Assembly: GCA_021397835.1 (NCBI GenBank)
Contig: JAJFZO010000407.1
Span: 1,612,001 to 1,676,000 of the forward strand
DNA from: Moringa oleifera
Lineage: Eukaryota > Streptophyta > Magnoliopsida > Brassicales > Moringaceae
DNA: 64,000 bases
Direction of reading: 5' to 3'
In this document: piece by piece, positions 53,248-64,000 of the stretch
Layout of the letters: each line of letters starts with the position of its first letter
How positions within the stretch are numbered: position 1 is the stretch's first letter
Notes under the pieces: model-generated
Database searches by the model: none
What the model saw: only the letters and a program-made list of their open reading frames with translations
What the model was told of the DNA's origin: nothing
Made by a program: the position numbers and the translations under genes

Positions 53248-56200
53248 ATGGCTTCGTTTTCTGGTACTTGTGAAATTGAAGAGCTGAACTCAGTTAAACA
53301 TTCGAAAAGAACTTTTTGGTCAAATGGTGGAATGAGTGTGGGTGAAAAAAATCACAACCTTCCTGTGCTGAAGTTGGGATACAAGGATTCTCTAGAAGAT
53401 GATATAAATCAACTTTTTGAGTCTATCAGTATTAAAACGTCATCCAAGAGTCTGGGTCCTTCACATCAAGTTGGCACAAGCACAAGTGCCAGCTCAAGCC
53501 CTTTGAGGAGGAATGCTTTGAAAAAGCCAATAACAGTTGGCATGCCTCATTCACCAAGTATTGGGGCCTCTGAACCAGTGTCTCTGAAGCAGGCATTGAG
53601 GGATCTTTGCATTTCTAAGGCATCAGAAATGGCTGCTATGAAACGGTTGTCAAAGTCCACTGGCTCTCCAGGCAACTCAGAAGCTGGAAGGATAAAGAGT
53701 TTGTACAATTCAGTTGTAGTTGAATCCACCAGTGGATCTGGGGTTCCTGTAGATGAAGGTAAAGACAACATGGTGGAGATATCATTAGTGCCAGAAGAAA
53801 GTAAACTTAATTCTTCGGAGAAGGTGTCTCAGCAACATCAAGTTCCTAAGATAAAGTCATCAAACCAAAGTGCTCATTCTCCTCGAGTTGCTGGAACGCA
53901 GTGTGGTAATGGGACTATGCCTGTGCAAAGTGCAATTGTTTCTACTCCAAGAAAAGTTGGAGATCAAGAACTGATGTCGCAGAAAGACAAGGCACTGGCA
54001 TCTGCTGTACCTCATGCTAATATTGGTGATAAGGTGTTAGAGATGCTTGAAATTGTTCCTTCATCTACCAAATTAGTAAATAAAGCAGCTGCACCAAAAT
54101 CTGGTCGTAAAGGCAGGTTGCATTCTGTACCTTCTTCTAGCTCAGTCAACAACAACAGGCTGGGCAAGTTAACAAGAAACGGCTCACGCGTGGCTAAACC
54201 ACTGCTCCGGAATAAGGGTTCTGTTAAAAAGAAAATAAAGCAGGGTTCAGCTTCCACTGCATCTAATAGTTATAATGAACTTAATGGGATTGTGTATCCT
54301 GATACAGGTGAACTGGTCTGCCAGAGGTGCCACTGTGCTTTGAAGAATGCTAGTGTAGAAGCCAATGTAGATTCTCTTGCATCCCACTCGATCAATCACA
54401 GTGCTGAAGTTGGCTCAAGCAGTGTGAACTCCGTTGTAAAGAAATCAAACCTCTCTCAGAATAACTGCGACAGAGATAAAGCGGTCATCGAGAAAGTTAA
54501 AAAGAACCCAAAATCAAGGGAGAAGGGTGAATTTTCCCAAAGCTCAAGTAGCCTTGGGGAGCATAGCAGTAGCACTAGCTTAAGTGATGAGAGCAATTTG
54601 AGTGGGTCTAGCTGTGGCAATAGACCACATATGTCTAAAGACGTCAGGTGGGAAGCAATCCGCCATGTTAAGACACAACATGGAGTTTTAGGGTTGCAAC
54701 ATTTCAATCTTTTAAAGAAGCTTGGTTGTGGAGATATAGGAACTGTTTATCTTGCTGAGCTGATCAGTACAAACTGCTTTTTTGCTATAAAGGTCATGGA
54801 CAATGAATTCTTGGCAAGAAGGAAGAAGATGCCAAGGGCCCAAACAGAAAGAGAAATACTCAGAATGTTAGATCACCCTTTTCTGCCCACACTATATGCT
54901 CAATTTACATCAGATAACTTATCATGTTTAGTTATGGAGTATTGTCCTGGTGGAGATCTGCATGTGCTGCGACAGAAGCAGCCTGGCAGGAGTTTCCCTG
55001 AACCAGCCGCAAGGTAACATGAAAGGCCAATTTGTCTCAGTTTGCACCTAGTTTGTAGTTATTGGTTGTCCACACATATGTTCATACATATAAATACATA
55101 CATTCATACATGCACATGCACATATATACATACACATGCACATGTATGTTATATATTTCTTCATGCATATGAGATGTAGTCATAAGGATGTGAGGAGCAA
55201 AATGAAAACCTTAAAGTTTAAGTTTGTTATGCTCATAACTCTATTTCATTTTGTAAACACTCTGGATTTTGATTATTGATGTCAATCGTTATTTTTGCTG
55301 CTTGAAAGTCAAAAGGATAACAAGTTAATGTGGCATTATTTTGTCAAGAGGTTAAATCCATGAGATATATGCAAAGGTTTGCTCCTGTGCAACTTTTTTA
55401 ACGTGCAAAAAATTTTTCGATGTGTAACCTCCTCATGGGAATGTTCCACTGCTATTACATGGTAACTTGCCAACCTTCAACAGCATTGACACAACAGTTG
55501 CCAGTCCGCATGATAGATCTGAAGGCTCCCATAGTTTTGATTTAGTTCAGTTTCCTGTACTCTGTGCTGATTCATGTCAATTCATTTATGATAGATTATC
55601 GTTCATCTCTTTGCCTTATTGTACAGTTTGTTTTTAACATACCTTTAGAATAATTTGAAATGCTCTACAAAGGAAAAGAATAATTGTAAGCTGCCATATT
55701 TCAGGTTTTATGTTGCTGAAGTTCTCCTTGCTTTGGAGTACTTGCACATGCTTGGGGTCATTTATCGGGATTTGAAACCAGAAAACATTCTGGTCCGAGA
55801 AGATGGCCACATTATGCTCACAGATTTTGACCTGTCACTCAGATGCTCTGTCAGTCCGACCCTTCTGAATTCATCTTCATCCAGTGGGGATCCTGCAAAG
55901 ATATCTGGTCCATGCACTCAGTCTAGTTGCATAGAGCCTCTTTGTATTGAACCATCTTGTCAGGTCCCGTGCTTCAGTCCTAGGTTTTTACCTGCTACTG
56001 CAAGAAACAGAAAGTTAAAGAATGACCTTGCAGCCCAGGTGAGATCATTGCCACAGCTTGTAGCTGAGCCTACTGATGCAAGATCCAATTCCTTTGTTGG
56101 AACGCATGAATACTTGGCTCCTGAGATTATCAAAGGTGAGGGTCATGGAGCTGCAGTTGATTGGTGGACATTTGGTATCTTCCTTTATGAGCTTTTATAT

Positions 56201-56551
56201 GGTAGAACACCATTTAAAGGTTCTGGAAATGAAGAAACATTAGCCAATGTGGTCTTGCAGAGCCTCAAGTTTCCAGATAGCCCACTCGTTAGTTTTCAGG
56301 CAAGGGATCTTATAAGAGGGCTCTTGGTAAAGGAGCCTGAGAACAGGTTGGGTTCAGAGAAAGGGGCTGCAGAGATCAAGCAGCACCCATTCTTTGAAGG
56401 CTTGAATTGGGCACTAATTCGTTGTGCCATTCCCCCAGAGCTACCTGAATTTTACGAATTTGGATTCTCGGACGTTGTCTCTCATGAAACCCAAAGTAAG
56501 TATTTGGAGTGTAAAGCTACAGGAGAGCACCTTGAGTTTGAGTTATTTTAG
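53248..56551 (+). CDS. KIPK: AGC-VIII serine/threonine kinase, KIPK type
   Basis: Plant-specific AGC kinase related to the kinesin (KCBP)-interacting protein kinase; the clade acts at the plasma membrane in polar growth and auxin-linked bending. Two coding exons, 53248-55013 and 55705-56551, join within AG|G and give 870 residues. About 480 N-terminal residues are Ser/Lys-rich, with a CxxC-like patch ([10 protein letters not shown]). The kinase domain begins near residue 484: glycine loop [13 protein letters not shown], Lys in FAIKVMD, catalytic loop [13 protein letters not shown] instead of DFG (LTDFDLSL), then an insertion of about 80 residues rich in Cys/Ser, and APE ([11 protein letters not shown]). 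DFD and the insertion are the AGC-VIII signatures. The extreme C-terminus (LEFELF) resembles a PDK1-docking hydrophobic motif. The gene looks intact and is followed in tandem by the BTB gene. Confidence 0.93.
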
Positions 56552-57560
56552 CCAAAAACTGTAACCTTTTGAGAAACTGCTTCGGGACCACGTTTCAACT
56601 TAGGCTCTCCCCTGTTGTAACTAATATTTAGTTTATAATGTAAATTTTCACTGGAAATATTGTGTTACTGCCCTCATCAGATTTTGCCACTTACAATTCT
56701 TTCTTTGCCCAATCAATGTTTGGGCCTCCACTGTCCTCAGCATCTGGTGCAGACGGTAGCATGAGATTTTCTCTTTTATATCTACTCTTCCCCTTTCTGC
56801 TTTAATTTGAGCCAGAAGTGCTGCTATGTTATCAGGTTGTATTTCCTGTGGCCCTTGATGTATGTTCCTCTTTTTGCAGCAAGGTGAATAATTTAGTCTA
56901 TCCACTTTGGAAATTTGAGAACTGAATACTAGTTTGGACCGGCTTTTAATGCTTTTCATAAGTGATTCCTTCCATTTAAACACAGGCAAAAATGATAACA
57001 AGCTCATCCAAAGCATGTCTTCTGGCACTTTGGTGTCCATTACCCCACCCCCATCAGGTCCCTTGGTATTGCAAAATCTAAAAGGAGATGGAATGTTTTG
57101 TAAGATTATTAATATTCTTATTTTCTTTTTTTTTTTAATTTAGCAAATGTTAATAAATTTTCTCATTATATTTTACTTTTATGTACATAAATTCATAAAT
57201 ATATTAATTAAAATTTAACACTAATAACCTTTTTTTTTTTTGCATTCCATAAAGTCTTTTAAATATCTTTTCTTATTATTAAAATAAATTGATTACCTAT
57301 TGAAATTATGACATTATTTCAAAGATGGATTACCTGGCTATTGAAAAAAAAAAAAAGCATGATTGTCTACTAGAAGAGACCACTTTCTGTACAACTATCG
57401 GCCACGGTCAGCTGCGCTCTTGATGAAGAATTATGTAAACGCAGCCTTTGAGCTAATTTAAAACAGTGAACTACTGAAGGCATCATCATTCGGATTTTAC
57501 GCATTTCCTGGTTTCTCTTTCGTTTTCTTACAAGCCAAATAGAAACTCACTGATGGTTCA
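56552..57560. other. Intergenic space between the kinase and BTB genes
   Basis: Kinase 3' UTR, then AT-rich DNA with T and A homopolymers, then the BTB upstream region. An antisense open frame of 130 codons (57040-56648) has no recognisable domain and is not called. Confidence 0.6.
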
Positions 57561-60500
57561 ATGGCGTCAAGTTCACTGGAAGACTTTGTTGTCCTCGTAT
57601 TTACACGCCCTAATTCGCTAGACGCGAATATCACAGATGAGGAAATCTTTATTTCAACTGAGGATATACATAGCTGGGATTTGCCTGAACTTCTTCGTCA
57701 CCAAACAGTTAAAATTGAAGCTCATCGAAATAGGCAAGTGAATTTTCATTCTAGAGCCTTTTCGAAAAATTGAAGGGAGCATTAACTTCCTCTCTTAATC
57801 TTCCTGAAAAGATTTTTTTCTTCTTTCATATTTCTTTACAGGCTTATTGCAGAATCTTCCTATTTCCGTGGCCTCCTCAGTGGTAGCTTTAGGTAATTTG
57901 AAATATACTCGGCCATGTATTATCAATTAATCATGGTAACTGGTTACGTTTTTTGCTTGTTGCTGGTCTTTTGTGGAAATTTTGATTAAACTATTTGTTA
58001 AAGCTTTTGATTTCGAGTATTACTTAATATTTTAGGTGATCATACCTATGTACCTGTGGTTGGCGGATCATGACATACTATGTTAACAATTCTTTCTCTT
58101 GACTCATTTCGGTGGCTGAGGAAATGGAGGATAGAATGGAAACAAAGGCGAATAAATCACATCCTATTTAAAAGTTTGATTTTAATGAACCTTTTAAAGT
58201 GGGATAACTCTTTCATTTAAAAATTATTTGACTAGCAACCAGATGGAACTTCATATGTATTTTGGATTTCCTTATTTCCATCCATTGTAGTCTTTGGTTA
58301 GCTGAAGGCTTGTTTAAATAAAGCATTTATGATTAGTTGGTAGCAGAAGATGTCTTCTAACCGTTTATATGGTAATTTTTAGCTGCATAAACTTGAGCAG
58401 CTGCTTATTGAATTGCTTGCATCTCATGCAGTGAATCAAGCCTGGATTGTATTTCAATCCAGTGGAATCTGGAAACATTTTTGAATTTGTTGATGTGTAC
58501 ATATGGCTGCCCGTTGCATGTTACATCTGATAATTTTCTCCTTCTTTTTGAGGTAAAGAATGATATGGTTTAATGTTTCTGCTATTTCGTTTAATTACTT
58601 AACATTTTGTTTATTTCTTTCTTCCCTTACATCTTATTCTTTTCTGATGGTGGTGGTGATAAAATCTACTGGATACAGAAGGTTCAGAACAAATGGATGA
58701 TATGTGTGACAAACATGTTATATATGGATAAGGAGAATATATATATTACTTTTTCAAGTTTTATGGGATTGTTTCATCATCTCCATCTGTAAGATTTTCT
58801 TTTCGAGTCTTATCTTTCTCTAGCATTTGGGTATGTAGGTCACCTAATGTTAAAAATGCCAAAGAGAAAATTTAATAATGTAGACACAGCCCTTTACGTG
58901 TTGTATGCTGTGGCTCTAGAACATTCACTGAACTGCATAGTGCTATGGTTCCCCTGTGTCTTATGTCAATTTTTTTTTTTTTTTGCCTAGATCTCCTTTG
59001 GCCTTAAAGAATCAAAATCATATTGCTATTATTTTTAAGTATCAACATAGTCAATTAATCATTAATTCTCTGATCAGATTGAATGTTATGCAATATATAT
59101 GCTTTTAAAGTTTCTGACACATTTCCAGGCTGCTCTTTATTTTGGAGTGGAGATGCTTCTTTTGAAGTGTAAAACTTGGTTTTCTGAGGTAACTTCATCC
59201 AAGGGGCCTGGGCTGCTGCAAATAGGGTTGGATAAGTTGATTCGTATATGGAACTTTGGTTTAGAGCATGGTGAGGGTCTATATGATGTTTCAAGACTGT
59301 TTGAAAGAAAAAAATGTGAAATTCTATTGGTAATATTGTTGGTCTTCTCTAATAGATAATTTGGAATATGTTGCAGCAGATGATTTTGTTCCAGAGTTGT
59401 GTGCGGGATACCTTGCCAGAAACTTTGTATGTGCTTGACTTCAATTAGCTTTTGGGTATACGCCATTCAAATGCGCTCTCTCTCTTGTTAAAAACCTACA
59501 TTATCATTTTGCTGATTAATCTTTCTTGCAATATTCATCTTTTTTTTTTTTTTGTATGACAGGGTTATGACTGTTTACTTTTTCTTTTTTCTATGCAATA
59601 TAGTTCCATATGTTGTAAGGAGACTGACCAGTAACTGGACATACTACTTAAAAAATTCTTTCTCATGTCTGACATTAAGGATTTGCTATTTTTATCCAAT
59701 GCATGTAAAATAAAAAGCTTATGCTTGAAATCAGTTGAATTGAGGTTCAATATGCTTCCCACTAGTTAGTGGGTCTTGATCATTTTGTGAATCCTGGTTG
59801 CGCTATTTGGAGTGTAAAGCTTCAAATAATGTCTTTAGATCCCTGCTACTATTGATGGTGACAAGGAGACATGGAAGCTTGTAACAGTCATTTGCCTGTC
59901 AAGTTGATGATATGGCATGATACCATTGGTTTGTTGGACTCCTATATCTGAGATGACAAGATATCATTCGTAAAGTTGATTGTGGATGCAAACATCTTAA
60001 AGCAAACCTAATAGTTGTATAGGCTTGTGGTGATATCTCATAAATGCAAACACACATGTTAAGCCACAAAATGTAACACATGGAAGCATACCTGCACTAA
60101 TGCATAGAACTAGGCACGTGAGTTGCTATCACAGACTCCAGAGAGATCTTTCTAGAAACGAATTTGCAAATCAAGTTTATGTTGGTTGTGTTGAATATGA
60201 CATCCAAGATATTTGTACTTCACTAGACTCGTGAGCTTTCCATCATATGATACAAGCTTCAGCTGAGTCACTTGTAGGTCCCACCTTTTAGGTGGGTGGC
60301 TGTGATAAATTTTGTTAACTGATGTGGTACTGCCTTAACTTGCATCACATCATGTTGTAGCTATTGTTCGCTTTGGAATCTTAGGCACTATGGACTTAAC
60401 TTATCCCTTGGGATTGCTCCTCATGGTGTCATAATGCATCTACAAGGTATGAGAGTCAACTTGTGGAGAAAAGTAGTGGAGTGAAGGATGGGGGGTTGGA

Positions 60501-63500
60501 TGATAGTATTGGGGAGAGATAGGTTTGGGACAGAAGTTTGGAGAACTATTAGAAAAGGGTGGAAGGAGTTTCAACTATGGGTGAGTTTTAAAGTGGGGGG
60601 TGGGTAGTTTGTCAGCTTTTAGCATGATGTATGGTGTGGCAAGAATTTATTAATGGAGGAATTTTCATCTCTATATCACTTGGCTTTCAACAAATAAGCT
60701 AAGGTTAGTGACTATATGTTGATGCGGGGTGATGACATTACTTGGGATGTTAGCTTTAGGAGAGATTTGCAGGATTTGGAGATAGACACTTTAGAACATT
60801 TTGTTTTTGAAAAAATATACACTTTTAGAGTAAACTGGGATGATCCAAACATAGTACTTTGAAGAGGGAATAGCACCCAGATGTTTACAATAAAAGATTA
60901 TTATAAAAGGATTGAGAGTGGCTTTAGACAGAGAGAATGGGTCTGCTGCAATTGAGGGTAATGTGTTGGATCTGTCAACCATATTTTGTTACGGTGTAAA
61001 TGGACGAGATGGATATGGGAAATTGTTTTAGAGTTGCTAGGATACAGGTGGGTGGTGGCCGAGTTGGTGGCAGATGAGATTGGTGCATGGGGAGGGCTAC
61101 ATGTGGTCAAAGAGAAGAGGAAGTCGGCTGCAAAAATTCCATTATTGATTTTTTGGTTAGTATGGAATGAAAGAAATAGGGGAGCTTTCGAGGGGAGAGA
61201 AACTTCTCTTTTTTGGTTTAGAGATGGATGGATTAGAATACTGTGAGCTTGGGTTAAAGGGTGAATTTTGTAAATGAGGGTGAATTCTTTGTCTCTAAAT
61301 AGGTGTATCATATTTGTAAATGGGAGGCACCCCTTAGTGTCATTATTGTAATATAATTATACGTGTTTCTATAAAAAAAATGGGAGCCAAGGTCTTATAT
61401 ATTTTTTAGTATTATATTTTCTTGGTGATGTGGGATTTAGGAGCTTGGGCTCATGTATCATCACACTTGAGTTTATTAAAAAGTTTATATTTGTCAATTT
61501 GAGGGCTGTTTATTATTGATTTTTAATACTTCAAAGGAACTCGGTTATTTTTGAACCTGGACCTGTATCTGTAGAAGCTGAGAAATGGTGGTTTTTTATT
61601 AATTTTTTTTTCAGATGTGGGCCATGTCCAGTAAATTTTTTGGTGAGATTCCATACAATTTGTTATTACTTTGCATCAAGCACCCCCACTTGACAGTAGA
61701 GAGGTTGGTCAGTTATCCCTTGATCAGCCTGATTCAATTTTTACGTATCTAATATCTTCTAGAACTCTGATGTCTACCAATTTTTAACAGTGAGATGCAT
61801 CTTTGTAATGCAATTTTAGTTTGGTTTGATGCTGACACAAAACGATGGGAATGCTCGAGCAAAAGTCAAGATTACTTTTCCAAAATTCTGAAACAGGTAT
61901 AAATTTATGTTTCAATTTTGTATGGAGGGCCTACAATAAAGATCTCATTGTTTTTGGGGGTGATAAATAACTAAATATCATATCACTGATATGGAATGGT
62001 CTCCTCAACATAATTCTACTCAAGTAAAAGCTTTCTTCTCATTCTTTAAATTATGGGTTCACATCTAATGAAAAATTAAAGATTGCATGTTCAACAAGTT
62101 ACCTTGTTGCCACATCTGTAAATGAATGATAGGAAGGTCTTAGAAAGTGCAGAATGACAAGCAGCAATTAGTAACCTCGCCTATTGTCATAAATAACATG
62201 ATACCCTCGGCTTGTCCTTTGTAATGGCTTAACATTGTTGTTTAGCTTCAACCAGACGATGTGCCTTGTTGCTTCATTGACTGATACTTCTGCGTGTCTC
62301 TCTTCAATGTACTGCAATACTTAGACCTTACCGTTTAATGAAGCAACAAGGTACTTTGTCTGGGCTCTGATAATGGGCTCCAAAACAAAGATATGACTCA
62401 ATATTAGTTAGCATGATCTTGATGTAGGGATGCTCTCAAATATGGAAATATTTTAAAATTAAAAGGGAGGATACATTTGATTCAAATCACATGTTCAAGC
62501 TAGGATATGGGCAAAAATAATATTTTCCAGCATATTGTATGGTTAAAATAAAAGTAACAACATCAGTAGGTATCTTCCATGTTTCATCCATTTAACCTTT
62601 GAATAACGGATGGCTTCAGACCATGCCACTGACCTAAACAATTCTTCACTCTTAAAGGTAATGAAATAGAAAACAATTGTTAGGTCAAGGAAGATGAAGC
62701 TAATGGAATTAGTACAATTAGTTGGGCCAACTAATAGTCTGGCTAGAATTCGATTAGATTAACAATATAGTTTCCTTTTTTGCACAATGGAGGTATGAGA
62801 ATTTTTTGTTGCCCTATGCTCATCCATTATAAAATTAAATATCTGGGGGAAATCCTCTGTCTCTTTCGCAAAACAAAAGAAAGAAAGAAGAATTCTTAGC
62901 TGTTCCTCCAATTGCTTAGTTATTCAGAATACCCCTATGAGAACCTTCTCAAAAGGATGGTTCTTATTGTATTACTCAGAAAAAGAGAAACAAAAACGTG
63001 TGGCTGAAGTTAGGTTAAAAAACTCATAGTGTCTTTTTTCTTCTATAGGTAATTATAGTTTAAGACAACAGAAAAGTGAATATATAATATGAATCTATGC
63101 AATGCATTGTCATGACATGATATTTCTGTACCTCATTTATTATGTTTCTTTCTGTAACATCATTTGTTCTGTTGTTGGACAGATCCGTGTTAGCCTGTTG
63201 CCTTTGTGGTTTGCTGCAGGTGTGCTCATTTTTGTGGATATATATCTTACAGCACTTAAATACTTTTTGCAAAAGAAAAAATTGGTCATATTTATCGAAG
63301 GTATTAGTTCAATTTGGCTTATCTTTCAGGAAAAAGGAGGTCCCACTATCTCTCTGAGCTTGCTGATGAGAGTATTGACTCAATTTTTAGATTAGTTAGA
63401 ATTCCTTCCACAGGCTTGATAACTGTTTTAGGTGACGGTGACTTGAGCCATCTCAGGATTCGGTTGACGGAATATTCTGAGGTAACTTTGATTGTTGCTG

Positions 63501-64000
63501 AAATATATTCGGATAGTTGGGGGTCCTTCAATGATTTTGATTTTATTGTCAAGTTTTTATTTGTTTAGAGCTTAGAGCATGTATTTTATACGATTTACCA
63601 TGGCATGCCATCATATCAAGTGCATATTTGACCTCTTTCCTGTTGTGGGACACAAATTTGATGTGCATGGAACTCTAAAGCTCCACTTTTCAGATAAACG
63701 TAGTAGATATTAGATTCTTAGATCTGTCTCTTTCTCTCTCACTCTCTCTCCATGCATGTGTGTGTTTTATATTTCCATTTTCTGCATTCCCTATTTGTCT
63801 TCAAGCGGTGTTGTGGATATCCTTCTTTTTAACGGGCACATTACATGTTATTTTTATGAATGAAAGTGGTTGCATATTCTCCATCACACACGTCATATTT
63901 GAGATGTCTGCAAGATGGAAGTTGAGGCATTTGGTACCCTTTTGATTTTCATTCACTATATTACTACTAATCTGGATTCTCCTGCCAAGGAGGCGGGAGG
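57561..64000 (+). CDS. BTB/POZ domain protein (FBL11-like), 3' end outside window
   Basis: BTB proteins commonly serve as substrate adaptors of cullin-3 ubiquitin ligases. Frame-consistent exons: 57561-57733, 57842-57892, 58432-58552, 59129-59270, 59377-59426, 61615-61703, 61791-61896, 63183-63219 and 63330-63481; more must follow past 64000. The BTB fold is seen in SSYFRGLLSGSFSESSLD, WNLETFLNLLMCTYG, FLLLFEAALYFGVEMLL, and then a BACK-like region (LIRIWNFGLEHADDFVPELC). The first intron uses a GC donor (AG|GCAAGT); the GT donor three bases on would break the frame. Later exons (RSHYLSELADESIDSIFRLV) precede what would be the leucine-rich repeats of FBL11. The FBL11 name rests on memory of the family and is moderate in confidence. 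The 2.2-kb intron 59427-61614 holds a LINE fragment. Confidence 0.82.
60440..61380 (+). mobile_element. 5'-truncated, decayed LINE (L1-type) 3' end in a BTB intron
   Basis: Broken frames resemble the C-terminal part of plant LINE reverse transcriptases. An upstream stretch (from about 60590) reads like the region between RT and the zinc-binding segment (ITWDVSFRRDLQDLE). A longer intact piece at 60986-61246 reads RCKWTRWIWEIVLELLG and LIFWLVWNERNRGAFEG, the usual zf-RVT/C-terminal signature. Stops and frameshifts occur. The 3' end is marked by a short A-run (about 61371-61380). It is in the same orientation as the host gene. Confidence 0.75.
63717..63752. repeat. CT-rich simple repeat in BTB intron
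   Basis: An imperfect (CT)n tract of about 36 bases lies in the intron following exon 63330-63481. The rest of the interval to the window end shows no exon that I can fix. Confidence 0.7.

Noticed and set aside
56648..57040. 130-codon open frame on the - strand after the kinase gene
   Set aside because: No family resemblance and located opposite the kinase 3' region. Nothing supports transcription.

Overview
This is a stretch of a eudicot plant nuclear genome. Genes carry many short introns with GT-AG (and one GC-AG) borders, intergenic DNA is very AT-rich, and every protein I recognise belongs to a land-plant family. I see no rRNA, tRNA, CRISPR or prokaryotic features. All gene models were built by hand from splice sites and reading-frame continuity.

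Layout. (1) 1-3073 (+): the 3' part of a subtilisin-like protease gene (SBT4 type), cut by the left edge. (2) 3955-9165 (-): an atypical bZIP transcription factor gene, convergent with the protease. (3) about 11013-20007: a roughly 9 kb Mutator-like element (MULE). It carries a ULP1-like cysteine peptidase gene on the + strand and a MURA-type transposase gene on the - strand, arranged tail to tail. The transposase frame holds three nonsense codons and the peptidase gene has an apparent frame break. (4) 23528-26209 (+): a histidine-containing phosphotransfer (HPt) protein of the cytokinin phosphorelay. (5) 26989-30365 (-): an IQM-family calmodulin-binding protein. (6) 37808-39309 (+): acidic ribosomal stalk protein P2. 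(7) 40397-44526 (-): monodehydroascorbate reductase with a possible peroxisomal C-terminus. (8) 53248-56551 (+): an AGC-VIII kinase of the KIPK type. (9) 57561 to beyond 63481 (+): a BTB/POZ protein (FBL11-like), running off the right edge, with a decayed LINE in one intron.

The host genes are independently transcribed and form no operon-like unit. From memory, IQM3, MDAR1 and KIPK are consecutive loci in Arabidopsis (At3g52870, At3g52880, At3g52890). If so, genes 5, 7 and 8 mark a conserved ancestral block into which the P2 gene and intergenic repeats have come.

The most unusual part is the MULE. Its non-coding compartments (5' leader, an intron, the space between the genes, the right subterminal region) are filled with a short motif with core TCGTACC. 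The motif runs in one orientation in the left half and in the opposite orientation in the right half, so it always reads in the sense direction of the adjacent gene. A perfect 24-bp inverted repeat also links the right terminus to the transposase intron. Elsewhere, a previously unnamed AT-rich dispersed repeat of about 330 bp recurs at least five times in the intergenic deserts.
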